This document shows positions 5,524-10,548 of a DNA stretch of 10,548 nt, one piece after another. The notes beneath the pieces are model-generated. The model was not told the DNA's origin. It was given only the letters and a program-made list of their open reading frames with translations, and made no database searches. Every line of letters starts with the position of its first letter. Position 1 is the stretch's first letter. This DNA comes from Phascolarctobacterium sp. (GTDB lineage Bacteria > Bacillota > Negativicutes > Acidaminococcales > Acidaminococcaceae). Both the position numbers and the translations under genes were made by a program. The stretch lies in the NCBI GenBank assembly GCA_019417125.1, contig DXVZ01000039.1, positions 1 through 10,548 on the forward strand. Reading direction: 5' to 3'.

Positions 5524-7169
5524 GCTGCTTTACCACCCTTCTTTTTAAGTTTGCTTAATACTTCCGCTTTGAAATGATTAACGAAGTCCTGAACTTCGTC
5601 TGTCATACCGCAGTTTTTAAACCCGCGAACCTGCACAATTTCATTTCGGGTTCCAATTTCCATAGTGTAAAATGGTTTATCCGGTTCATCAGCACATCGG
5701 ATAAAAACGATATTAGTTTTTCCATTTGCATATTGCTCCGCATATGTTCCAACACAATGTATCAGCATCTTTCCTTCTGCAATCAATTCTTTAGTGCTTT
5801 CCGCTGGCCTGCAAAACAGATTGCCATACTCATAATTAAAAATTTGCCGTTTCTTTTTATTTTTAGCAATCAGTTCATCCAATTTTGCATTATCTTTTGC
5901 CTTTATCTGTACAGTCGTGTTCGTATGTGCCTGCTGCAAATTATGTGGCATTATAACTGCTGTATCTTTCAAATTTAGGCCAAGATTTTTGCATTCATTT
6001 AAATAATCACGCCAGTCGCTTAATATATAACTTGGCGTTCTCAGCCGTTCTCTATTTCTTGGGCCTAACAAATCATACTGACGCTTGATATATTCAAATA
6101 TTTTTGCAGCATTCCCAATGGTTTTATATACCTTTATTACTTGTTCAGTTTCATAAACACTGTTAAGCACCCAGCTCGGTACATTAAAGGCCGCCAAAGC
6201 CGTATTTGGGTTATCTGTTTTTAATAATTTGAATATTTGCAAAGCTTCATAGGTAATATTTTGGGAATTTGCTTTAATATATTTAAAGTCAATTTTAGAG
6301 AGCGGTATTTTGATTGCACGCTGTAGCGTTCTGGCACGCCAGTTAATAATTTCACTTGTCGGGAGCCCCTCAATTTTTCGCTCAACAATTATATTAAAAC
6401 CCGCTTTTATCAGATATTCTATTTGCGGATGCTTATCGTATTCCGCCAATAATTTTACGCTGTCACCAGCGCAAAGGCTTATATCCATTAAATTTTTCGG
6501 CAATACATACTGCCATTTTGTTTCTTTTGCCGCTTTATATAAACTACCCATATCTTCGGCGATAACTGCATCCACGCTGTACTGGTTAAAAATAGGAAAC
6601 ATACTTTTATGTGTTCTAAGGACATCAACACAGTACAAATTATGATCTATATGTTCCCTAAACTCACAGTTTCCTGGTTGAAACAAATAATAACAGCGCG
6701 TCCGGTATTGCCAATCTACCTGCAATTTATCAAAAAATTCATCAAAATCGACTGTACGAACAACATAAATGCCACGTGCTACAATACTGTTTTTGGCGTA
6801 ATCTGCTTTGTCATAATATAGCAAATGCCCCCAGTTTTTAATTGGCTTTTCTTTGCGCCATTTATGTATTATTACTGATTTATACCCACATTTCGGGCAC
6901 ACTGCCTTACCATTATGTTTTCCTTCTTTATGCAGCACCACTTTTTTGCCACAATGCGTACACCAAGCTTTTTGCCTGTCCTCACGGTCATAACAAATCA
7001 AATAGTTGTACATGCTGCAAAAAGCATCATTGGCAAACTTTTTAAAATCTTTACTGTATCCTGATGGGAAGAACCTCAAAAACTTTTTCCACGTTGGCTT
7101 ATACTGCGGTAACAATTCTTCACGCACGATTAAACTATCAAAGAAAGCTTCTACTTTTTTCGGAGACAC
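5520..7169 (-). CDS. PcfJ-domain protein
   Basis: At 549 aa this is the largest gene here. A zinc ribbon sits near the N-terminus (C70/C73 and C91/C94, CTHC and CPKC). The C-terminal 80 residues carry the PcfJ signature: MLIHCVGTYAEQYANGKTNI (468-487), CADEPDKPFYTMEI and IVQVRGFKNC. PcfJ was named from the pCF10 conjugation region, and homologues occur widely in Bacillota phages and mobile elements; its molecular function is unknown. Translation starts at GTG 7169 with GGGGGCGG five to six bases upstream. It follows the PcfK-like gene by 12 bp, reproducing the known pcfK-pcfJ neighbourhood, and overlaps the DUF3102 gene by 4 bp. The central 350 residues match nothing I recognise. Confidence 0.85.
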   Translation of the reverse strand: MSPKKVEAFFDSLIVREELLPQYKPTWKKFLRFFPSGYSKDFKKFANDAFCSMYNYLICYDREDRQKAWCTHCGKKVVLHKEGKHNGKAVCPKCGYKSVIIHKWRKEKPIKNWGHLLYYDKADYAKNSIVARGIYVVRTVDFDEFFDKLQVDWQYRTRCYYLFQPGNCEFREHIDHNLYCVDVLRTHKSMFPIFNQYSVDAVIAEDMGSLYKAAKETKWQYVLPKNLMDISLCAGDSVKLLAEYDKHPQIEYLIKAGFNIIVERKIEGLPTSEIINWRARTLQRAIKIPLSKIDFKYIKANSQNITYEALQIFKLLKTDNPNTALAAFNVPSWVLNSVYETEQVIKVYKTIGNAAKIFEYIKRQYDLLGPRNRERLRTPSYILSDWRDYLNECKNLGLNLKDTAVIMPHNLQQAHTNTTVQIKAKDNAKLDELIAKNKKKRQIFNYEYGNLFCRPAESTKELIAEGKMLIHCVGTYAEQYANGKTNIVFIRCADEPDKPFYTMEIGTRNEIVQVRGFKNCGMTDEVQDFVNHFKAEVLSKLKKKGGKAA

Positions 7170-7181
7170 TTTAACCGCCCC

Positions 7182-7550
7182 CTATTTAAGTAAATCGTCA
7201 AGTTCAATATCAAGCGCCGGTGCCGCATTCACCGCAGGCGCATTTTGGTCAACGTTTTCACCGCCGCCGGCTTGATTATCTACGCCGTAATAACCGCAAA
7301 TAATTTCAAAGCCTTCATCATCGGTAAGCACTGCGCAGCCGTCTTTTGACTGTTTGCGTGCTTCCGTCCGCATTGCCTCATAAGCGCCTTTTAAAGTTTT
7401 CTTATCGTCCAGTAAATTCTCCGCCGCATTTGCATTCGCAGTAACCAAGTTAATTAAAAATTCACCGATAATTTCAAGTATGCGGTTCCCTTTTTCTTTT
7501 TCAATTTCGGCATCTATTTTAGCTATCGCTTTTTCTTGTAACTCAGTCAT
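7182..7550 (-). CDS. PcfK-like / AcrIIA9-family protein (possible Cas9 inhibitor)
   Basis: The 122-aa acidic protein has an N-terminal helical half and the segment DKKTLKGAYEAMRTEARKQ (49-67), followed by GCAVLTDDEGFEIICGYYGVD (71-91). That K-x-x-x-G-x-x-x---A-K then DDE-F----YY arrangement is what I know from PcfK-like proteins. Some members were shown to inhibit type II-A Cas9 and are named AcrIIA9. The tail is Ala/Asn/acidic and probably disordered. The start has AAGGAGTGATT before ATG. It stands directly before pcfJ, as in other elements. Family membership is fairly secure; anti-CRISPR activity in this copy is only a possibility, since most PcfK-like proteins are untested. Confidence 0.68.
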   Translation of the reverse strand: MTELQEKAIAKIDAEIEKEKGNRILEIIGEFLINLVTANANAAENLLDDKKTLKGAYEAMRTEARKQSKDGCAVLTDDEGFEIICGYYGVDNQAGGGENVDQNAPAVNAAPALDIELDDLLK

Positions 7551-7556
7551 TTTAAA

Positions 7557-7793
7557 TCACTCCTTTTTCATAATCCTGTCGTATTCTGTTCCTTTTTTGT
7601 TTCGTGTATTAAATTTGTTTATTGTTTGCCGTAAGCTATCTGCTTTATTTTCAAATACTATATTAGCAGTACAAAAAACGCACTCACATTCTATATGCCA
7701 TTTCTTAAAGACATCACGGTATATGTTTAAGCTTCTGCTGCCGCAAAACGGGCAGCCTTCTTTAAACAAAGCCAACGCTTCTTTTTTGTTCAT
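7557..7793 (-). CDS. Lar-like (restriction-alleviation-type) zinc protein, 78 aa
   Basis: The segment CPFCGSRSLNIY (14-25) followed by ECECVFCTANIVF (35-47) and ending in ADSLRQTINKFNTR (51-64) follows the Lar-family pattern. That pattern is CPFCG, a second C--C pair with A/G after it, then a helix ending in a W/F-N-x-R. In Rac prophage Lar modulates type I restriction; many phage Lar-like proteins are untested. The ATG at 7793 is chosen because AAGGTGAT lies directly upstream; an earlier ATG at 7808 would place that site inside the gene. It lies between the serine recombinase and the PcfK-like gene, in a region rich in possible host-interaction genes. Confidence 0.6.
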   Translation of the reverse strand: MNKKEALALFKEGCPFCGSRSLNIYRDVFKKWHIECECVFCTANIVFENKADSLRQTINKFNTRNKKGTEYDRIMKKE

Positions 7794-7815
7794 AGTTATC
7801 ACCTTCATAACCGTT

Positions 7816-8433
7816 TTAAGCTCCGCTTAGCTTGGCTTGCTTTTCGTACAATCTCGCCCTATAACGGAATGTTGTTAACGGCATTTGGCATTCTTTAGCT
7901 GCGATGCTGCAAGTAATCTCGCCTTGCTTCCAGCGCTTATAAACCATTCTGAACGTTTCCGGCAAAGCTTTAGGCGGCCTGCCAAAACGGATGCCGCGGG
8001 CTTTCGCCGCCGCAATGCCTTTCGCCTGGCGCAAGCGTATATTGTTGCGCTCATTTTCGGCGGCAAAGCTCAGCACCTGCAAAACAATATCACTTAAAAA
8101 TGTCCCCATTAAGTCTTTACCAATGCGGGTATCAAGCATCGGCATATCCAAAACAACAATGTCCACCCGTTTTATTTTTGTTAAATACCGCCATTGCTCC
8201 AAAATTTCGGTGTAATTTCTGCCTAAACGGTCAATACTTTTAATAAAAAGAACATCATTTGCTTTAATCCTGCGCAGCATTTTTTTATACTTTGGACGTT
8301 CAAAGTCTTTGCCAGATTGTTTATCGATAAACAAATTACTTTCCGGCACTTCGATTTTTTCCATGGTCAAAAGCTGCCTGTCCTCGTTTTGGTCCTTCGC
8401 GCTTACACGGATATAACCGTATTTATTATTCAT
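7816..8433 (-). CDS. Small serine recombinase (resolvase/invertase family)
   Basis: At 205 aa this has the normal length for a Tn3-resolvase/Hin-type enzyme. The catalytic YIRVSAKDQNEDRQ (7-20) supplies Arg9 and nucleophile Ser11. DRLGRN (69-74) is the second conserved arginine motif. The E-helix AENERNNIRLRQAKGIAAAKARG (125-147) and FGRPPK (150-155) lead into a C-terminal HTH (about 157-196). All expected catalytic positions appear intact. AGGG lies 7 nt before the ATG. It sits in frame with operon spacing (25 bp and 22 bp to its neighbours) and lacks flanking inverted repeats that I can see, so it looks resident rather than an inserted transposon. Its target site is not evident; an invertible segment or resolution site may lie outside the window. 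Confidence 0.9.
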   Translation of the reverse strand: MNNKYGYIRVSAKDQNEDRQLLTMEKIEVPESNLFIDKQSGKDFERPKYKKMLRRIKANDVLFIKSIDRLGRNYTEILEQWRYLTKIKRVDIVVLDMPMLDTRIGKDLMGTFLSDIVLQVLSFAAENERNNIRLRQAKGIAAAKARGIRFGRPPKALPETFRMVYKRWKQGEITCSIAAKECQMPLTTFRYRARLYEKQAKLSGA

Positions 8434-8458
8434 TTACCATCCCTACCCTATTTAAAAA

Positions 8459-8716
8459 TTAAGCACCGCGCTGCATGATGCGCTGTACAATAACGGTCCG
8501 TTCCAAACGTTCCCGCGTTGGCCAGTCCTTATTTGATGATTTTGCAAGCATTTCAACTGCTCCTAAAAATATTTCCCTGTCAGCTGCATAAACGTAGTTA
8601 TACATACGCTGAACCAGGGAGCGCAGTTCTTCTTTGTTCTCGCATGGCGGCGGTATCATGCCGGCCCGCCACCATATTATCCATGCATTTAATACGTCAC
8701 GCATTGTTAACTGCAT
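8459..8716 (-). CDS. Small helical protein, 85 aa, possibly helicase-loader/G39P-like
   Basis: The ATG at 8716, inside the last codons of the upstream gene, is taken as the start. Upstream in-frame codons run through that gene and would give an unnatural N-terminus. The sequence is helical: RDVLNAWIIWWRAGMIP, then ELRSLVQRMYNYVYAADREIFLGAVEMLAKSSNKDWPTRERLE. An aromatic-rich first helix and a final A-x-x-x-L---S--D-WPT-x-x-L element faintly recall the G39P-type helicase-loading inhibitors (helix bundle ending near a K-x-W/F-P-P-T motif). That is a weak resemblance and no function is assigned with confidence. It is 25 bp ahead of the recombinase gene. Confidence 0.55.
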   Translation of the reverse strand: MQLTMRDVLNAWIIWWRAGMIPPPCENKEELRSLVQRMYNYVYAADREIFLGAVEMLAKSSNKDWPTRERLERTVIVQRIMQRGA

Positions 8717-9000
8717 ATCATTACTGCCATTATGGCCAGTGCTATGCCGATGGTAATTGCCGTTATTAAACCTGCTATAATTACTGCACAGCACTGCCAA
8801 TCAAAAACAATTTTATAAACCGGGGCGCCGGCTTCATTATCATTGTCATCATCACCGCTTTTAACGGCTTTCATATCCTGATGCAGCTTGCAAGTCCTTT
8901 TGTTTTTACAGATTTTCCGGACCTCCCCATCGATTACTTTTAAATTCCATTCGCCGCCTTTAAGCCTGCGGTTACAGAAATAACATTTTGTTACACTCAT
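8707..9000 (-). CDS. Zinc-ribbon protein with C-terminal membrane anchor, 97 aa
   Basis: The N-terminal domain has C6/C9 (CYFC), C31 and C37 around a small beta-rich core (GEWNLKVIDGEVRKICKNKRTCKLH), consistent with one zinc site. An acidic linker (GDDDNDNE) precedes a hydrophobic stretch VIIAGLITAITIGIALAIMAVMI (about 73-95), which should span the membrane. The ATG at 9000 has AAGGTG six bases upstream; an in-frame GTG three codons earlier falls inside that site and is not used. It would be a membrane-anchored protein with the zinc domain on one side. No family recognised. Confidence 0.7.
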   Translation of the reverse strand: MSVTKCYFCNRRLKGGEWNLKVIDGEVRKICKNKRTCKLHQDMKAVKSGDDDNDNEAGAPVYKIVFDWQCCAVIIAGLITAITIGIALAIMAVMICS

Positions 9001-9010
9001 TTTTATCACC

Positions 9011-9118
9011 TTACCTGGGATATACCGCCGCTATGATAAAGAACATTGTAAGCATTGCTAAAAATGTTCCCAGAAAAATTGCCGCGGCACCAAATAGAAA
9101 ATACTTTAACATTTCCAT
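9011..9118 (-). CDS. Single-pass membrane microprotein, 35 aa
   Basis: A 35-codon frame encodes one long hydrophobic helix (YFLFGAAAIFLGTFLAMLTM and onward) ending in AVYPR. It lies between two other small genes with compact spacing, and its stop is 10 bp from the next start. The upstream GGG site is 9 nt from the ATG, so initiation is plausible rather than strong. Too short for a family call; a small inner-membrane regulator or exclusion peptide is possible. Confidence 0.5.
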   Translation of the reverse strand: MEMLKYFLFGAAAIFLGTFLAMLTMFFIIAAVYPR

Positions 9119-9137
9119 GTCAGTTTACCCTGCCTTC

Positions 9138-9254
9138 TTACCATGCTATCTGTATAATCCGGCAGAATAAAATGCCAAGCAGGAATATTAAAAAATACGG
9201 ATGCAGCAGGTAATACCATAAAATGCAGTAAACTGTTTTTATTTTATTTTTCAT
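9138..9254 (-). CDS. Single-pass membrane microprotein, 38 aa
   Basis: This 38-codon frame starts at ATG 9254 with GGCAGGTG six bases upstream, a good site. The product is basic at the N-terminus (MKNKIK), then hydrophobic and aromatic (YLLHPYFLIFLLGILF), and ends with RIIQIAW: a likely single transmembrane helix. It follows a 65-bp A/T-rich gap that contains the plus-strand promoter at 9302. It stands next to the 35-aa membrane peptide gene, and the pair may act together, though nothing shows this. Confidence 0.55.
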   Translation of the reverse strand: MKNKIKTVYCILWYYLLHPYFLIFLLGILFCRIIQIAW

Positions 9255-9301
9255 ATAAAGCACCTGCCTTTATTAATTTTCTTTTAAAGTTCCGTATAAT
9301 G

Positions 9302-9310
9302 TGATATAAT
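9302..9310 (+). promoter_or_regulatory. Plus-strand extended -10 promoter inside the minus-strand operon
   Basis: TGATATAAT is an exact extended -10 (TG-N-TATAAT). A second TATAAT lies 10 bp upstream (9295-9300). No good -35 hexamer is visible at the proper distance, but extended -10 promoters can work without one. Transcription would start near 9317, against the surrounding genes, and reach the plus-strand terminator at 9347-9382. Confidence 0.45.
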
Positions 9311-9316
9311 GCAATT

Positions 9317-9382
9317 GAGTTAAGACTGGGTTATCTTATACTCTTGGCTGTCAGCATTGCCGTGCTGGCAGCTTTTTCTTTT
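9317..9382 (+). ncRNA. Candidate antisense small RNA, about 65 nt
   Basis: Predicted from a promoter and terminator pair on the plus strand, this RNA would be complementary to the last 20 codons and stop of the zinc-ribbon gene at 9320-9535. It has no convincing ORF or ribosome-binding site before the terminator. If made, it could affect the 3' end of the operon's first genes by base pairing, or act elsewhere. The evidence is motif-based only. Confidence 0.35.
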
Positions 9383-9535
9383 ATCTTTGCTTATTTTTCG
9401 CATTTTACGGTTAAACTCTGCTGCGCAATCCAGATCGGAGCAAATCTCTACAGAACATTTCCGGTGTATATCCCATGCGTAGATTACTTCATCCGGCTTT
9501 ATCTGCCTTTCGCACAGCGGACACGTCAACAACAT
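9320..9535 (-). CDS. Small zinc-binding protein, 71 aa
   Basis: C5/C8 (CPLC), C27, C32 and C37 form a five-cysteine cluster typical of small zinc ribbons, and a lysine-rich helix follows (FNRKMRKISKDKRK). The start at the ATG of 9535 is preferred because GCAGGTGG precedes it at good distance; an upstream ATG at 9553 has no site. It overlaps the 50-aa ORF upstream by 47 bp in another frame. The basic helix next to the zinc cluster suggests nucleic-acid binding, though no family is recognised. Its 3' end is covered by the predicted antisense RNA. Confidence 0.65.
   Translation of the reverse strand: MLLTCPLCERQIKPDEVIYAWDIHRKCSVEICSDLDCAAEFNRKMRKISKDKRKSCQHGNADSQEYKITQS
9347..9382 (+). terminator. 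Plus-strand intrinsic terminator within a minus-strand gene
   Basis: GCTGTCAGCA (9347-9356) pairs with TGCTGGCAGC (9363-9372) over ten positions with one U-G wobble that works only in plus-strand RNA; the minus-strand RNA would have an A-C mismatch. The loop is 6 nt. TTTTTCTTTT follows immediately. This is as good as the operon terminator at 145-177 but faces the opposite way and lies inside coding sequence. Confidence 0.65.
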
Positions 9536-9641
9536 CAGATACCACCTGCCCATCTGTAATAATTACCGGCTGCTTTTCGCCATAATTCCTGATTACGTAG
9601 AACATCTTGCCTGTTACCATGTGCTTTTCCATTTCCGGCAT
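9489..9641 (-). CDS. Small overlapping ORF, 50 aa
   Basis: A 50-codon frame begins at ATG 9641, which has a strong AAGGGGGCG ribosome site six bases upstream and lies 16 bp past the preceding gene. The product (MPEMEKHMVTGKMFYVIRNY, then KQPVIITDGQVVSDVVDVSAV) has a short beta-rich sequence. It ends inside the following zinc-ribbon gene, 47 bp beyond that gene's start, in another frame. The good ribosome site argues that it is translated and couples to the next gene. No family is recognised. Confidence 0.6.
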   Translation of the reverse strand: MPEMEKHMVTGKMFYVIRNYGEKQPVIITDGQVVSDVVDVSAVRKADKAG

Positions 9642-9657
9642 AACTAACGCCCCCTTC

Positions 9658-9924
9658 TTATTTGTTTCGCAAAATGTCTGCTATTTTATTTAGCTTCCTG
9701 CGTTCGTTGCGCAGCCTAGCTTCGGTAATCACATTTAAACCGGCAAGTAATGTCCTCGCCGCCATATCTGTCGATATGTTTCCAACTACCTTGTAACCCT
9801 TGTCGATAAATTCTTCGACAGCTTTACCTGATACCGGGTCACTTGTTTCCAATAGCCGTATTGCCTTAACGCCGCAATCCTTTAAAACTTCCGGCGCCTG
9901 CAACAGCAGATAATGTCTTTTCAT
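9658..9924 (-). CDS. Hypothetical protein, 88 aa, first gene of the leftward series
   Basis: The ATG has an excellent AAAGGAGGTTGAA site upstream, and this is the first gene of the leftward run in the window. The sequence is alpha/beta: RHYLLLQAPEVLKDCGVKAIRLLETSD, then GKAVEEFIDKGYKVVGNIST and a basic C-terminal helix LRNERRKLNKIADILRNK. The strand-loop-helix opening and the basic tail do not match a family I know. As first gene it is probably highly expressed early. The 129-bp gap ahead of it holds divergent control signals for this gene and the Abi-like gene. Confidence 0.75.
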   Translation of the reverse strand: MKRHYLLLQAPEVLKDCGVKAIRLLETSDPVSGKAVEEFIDKGYKVVGNISTDMAARTLLAGLNVITEARLRNERRKLNKIADILRNK

Positions 9925-10010
9925 TTCAACCTCCTTTCGTTATTTCAAACGGCAGTAAAAAAATCTGTTGTATATTGCTTATAAATTTTCACGTTTAACT
10001 AGTGTATGTT

Positions 10011-10019
10011 TGTTATAAT
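10011..10019 (+). promoter_or_regulatory. Extended -10 promoter for the Abi-like gene
   Basis: TGTTATAAT is an exact extended -10, about 35 bp before the start codon, with AGAGAGGTG as the ribosome site between them. No clear -35 is seen. The gap 9925-10053 must also hold the leftward promoter for the 88-aa gene; candidates there (TATACA or TATAAG read leftward) are weak, so it is not listed. Confidence 0.5.
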
Positions 10020-10053
10020 ATGATTAGTAATATAGTGCAGAGAGGTGATTAGC

Positions 10054-10548
10054 TTGGATCAAACTACGATTAGTATTGTTGCTTCTTTTGTGACAGCTTT
10101 AGCTACAAAAGGAGCAGAAGCACCAGCAAAAACTTTTAACAATCTTTGGAAATATTTATTTGGTCCTTTTGATAATTTTCTTATTAAGAAAAACGCAGTT
10201 CGTGAACAAAATTTAAAAGAATTTTTAGATTCCATTAATAATAACTGTAATGAAATTGATGCTGAAAATATTCAAATGCCTAAATTAAGTATTTTGGGTC
10301 CAGCTTTAGAAGCATCCAAATACTACATTGAAGAAGAAGAAATTAGAACACTTTTCGCAAAAGTTATAGCTGCTTCTTTTGATAGTAGTAAAAATTCTGT
10401 ATTGCATCATTCATTTATTGAAATTATTAAACAATTATCACCATTGGATGCAAAAATTATCAAATCACTTCCAGAGCCTTTCTATTTAATTGGTTGTAGC
10501 GTCCCATTAGGTAACACAAAGATTGCAATCGTTTCTGGCGTAGTATTA
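10054..10548 (+). CDS. DUF4393 (Abi-alpha) protein, 3' end outside the window
   Basis: A TTG start at 10054 has AGGTG six bases upstream; the GTG three codons earlier is part of that site. The frame stays open for 165 codons to the window edge, so the gene is partial. The N-terminus has a small hydrophobic stretch. LGPALEASKYYIEEEEIRTLFAKVIAASFD (81-110) followed by HHSFIEIIKQLSPLDAKII (118-136) is the DUF4393 core. DUF4393 is the Abi-alpha family named for abortive infection. It is transcribed opposite to the phage operon and is visibly richer in A/T than its neighbours, as expected for a lysogen-expressed morphon gene, probably defending against other phages. Confidence 0.75.
   Translation, partial: MDQTTISIVASFVTALATKGAEAPAKTFNNLWKYLFGPFDNFLIKKNAVREQNLKEFLDSINNNCNEIDAENIQMPKLSILGPALEASKYYIEEEEIRTLFAKVIAASFDSSKNSVLHHSFIEIIKQLSPLDAKIIKSLPEPFYLIGCSVPLGNTKIAIVSGVVL

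Noticed and set aside
5574..5978. 134-codon plus-strand frame
   Set aside because: It lies wholly opposite the conserved C-terminal PcfJ region and has no ribosome site.
9344..9559. Plus-strand frame with a hydrophobic N-terminal stretch, possible membrane toxin
   Set aside because: It is the complement of the lysine-rich zinc protein, starts with TTG without a ribosome site, and the terminator lies in its first codons; the minus-strand frame has cysteine pairs and a good site.
1092..9765. Frequent GCCGCC / CGCCGC words, almost all in the same orientation
   Set aside because: Most fall in minus-strand coding sequence as Ala or Gly codon runs, so strand bias follows the genes. A genome-wide count would be needed before calling it a signal.
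9767..9822. TGTCGATA twice and an inverted TGTCGA/TCGACA pair within the 88-aa gene, possible operator
   Set aside because: Short arms inside coding sequence and no equivalent copies at the divergent promoter region.
1..10548. CRISPR array, diversity-generating retroelement or transposon ends
   Set aside because: No spaced direct repeats, reverse transcriptase, variable-repeat pair or terminal inverted repeats could be seen.

Overview
The window reads as the early (replication/regulation) half of a temperate tailed phage, or a prophage, of a low-to-moderate-GC Gram-positive-type bacterium (Bacillota, possibly Clostridia or Negativicutes). The grounds are strong AGGAGG/AGGTG ribosome-binding sites, A/T-rich spacers, and a gene set (PcfK/PcfJ pair, DUF3102, RusA, a Lar-like zinc protein, a DUF1492/ArpU-like regulator) that I associate with Bacillota phages and conjugative elements. 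No host gene, integrase, lytic repressor or structural gene is present, so integration state and host genus cannot be read here.

Layout. From about 9924 down to 256 almost everything is one tightly packed minus-strand gene series, with gaps of a few bases or short overlaps and one larger gap (2672-2836). In transcription order it starts with small proteins: an 88-aa protein, a 50-aa overlapping ORF, a zinc-ribbon protein, two single-pass membrane microproteins, a zinc-ribbon plus membrane-anchor protein and an 85-aa helical protein. A small serine recombinase and a Lar-like zinc protein follow. The core comprises a PcfK/AcrIIA9-like protein, PcfJ, a DUF3102 coiled-coil protein, a 97-aa unknown, a PD-(D/E)XK nuclease-like protein, an N4BP2-like P-loop kinase and two zinc-ribbon proteins. 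DNA-processing and late-switch genes close the series: an HUH replication-initiator-like protein, a RusA resolvase, a two-pass membrane protein, a DUF1599/MazG-like protein and the DUF1492/ArpU-like regulator. Many annotated-length ORFs begin at a GTG or ATG lying inside or ahead of the real ribosome-binding site; starts were moved where the sequence decides it.

The left end (1-273) looks like the early/late junction. A predicted minus-strand promoter, with its -35 inside a 16-bp palindrome, lies over the 3' end of the regulator gene. It is followed by about 90 nt of foldable leader and a good intrinsic terminator, then an unassigned stretch with a small hairpin.

At the right end a more A/T-rich gene is transcribed divergently from 10054 and leaves the window. 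It encodes a DUF4393 (Abi-alpha) protein, a family linked to abortive infection, so it is probably a lysogen-expressed defence gene. A short plus-strand promoter-terminator pair at 9302-9382 predicts a small antisense RNA inside the otherwise minus-strand operon. A 28-bp near-perfect palindrome at 3832-3859 and a GC-rich hairpin upstream of the HUH gene are further unexplained structures. The most interesting combination is a possible anti-CRISPR/PcfJ pair, an HUH initiator and an Abi gene in one phage, together with a promoter-leader-terminator unit at the late switch.
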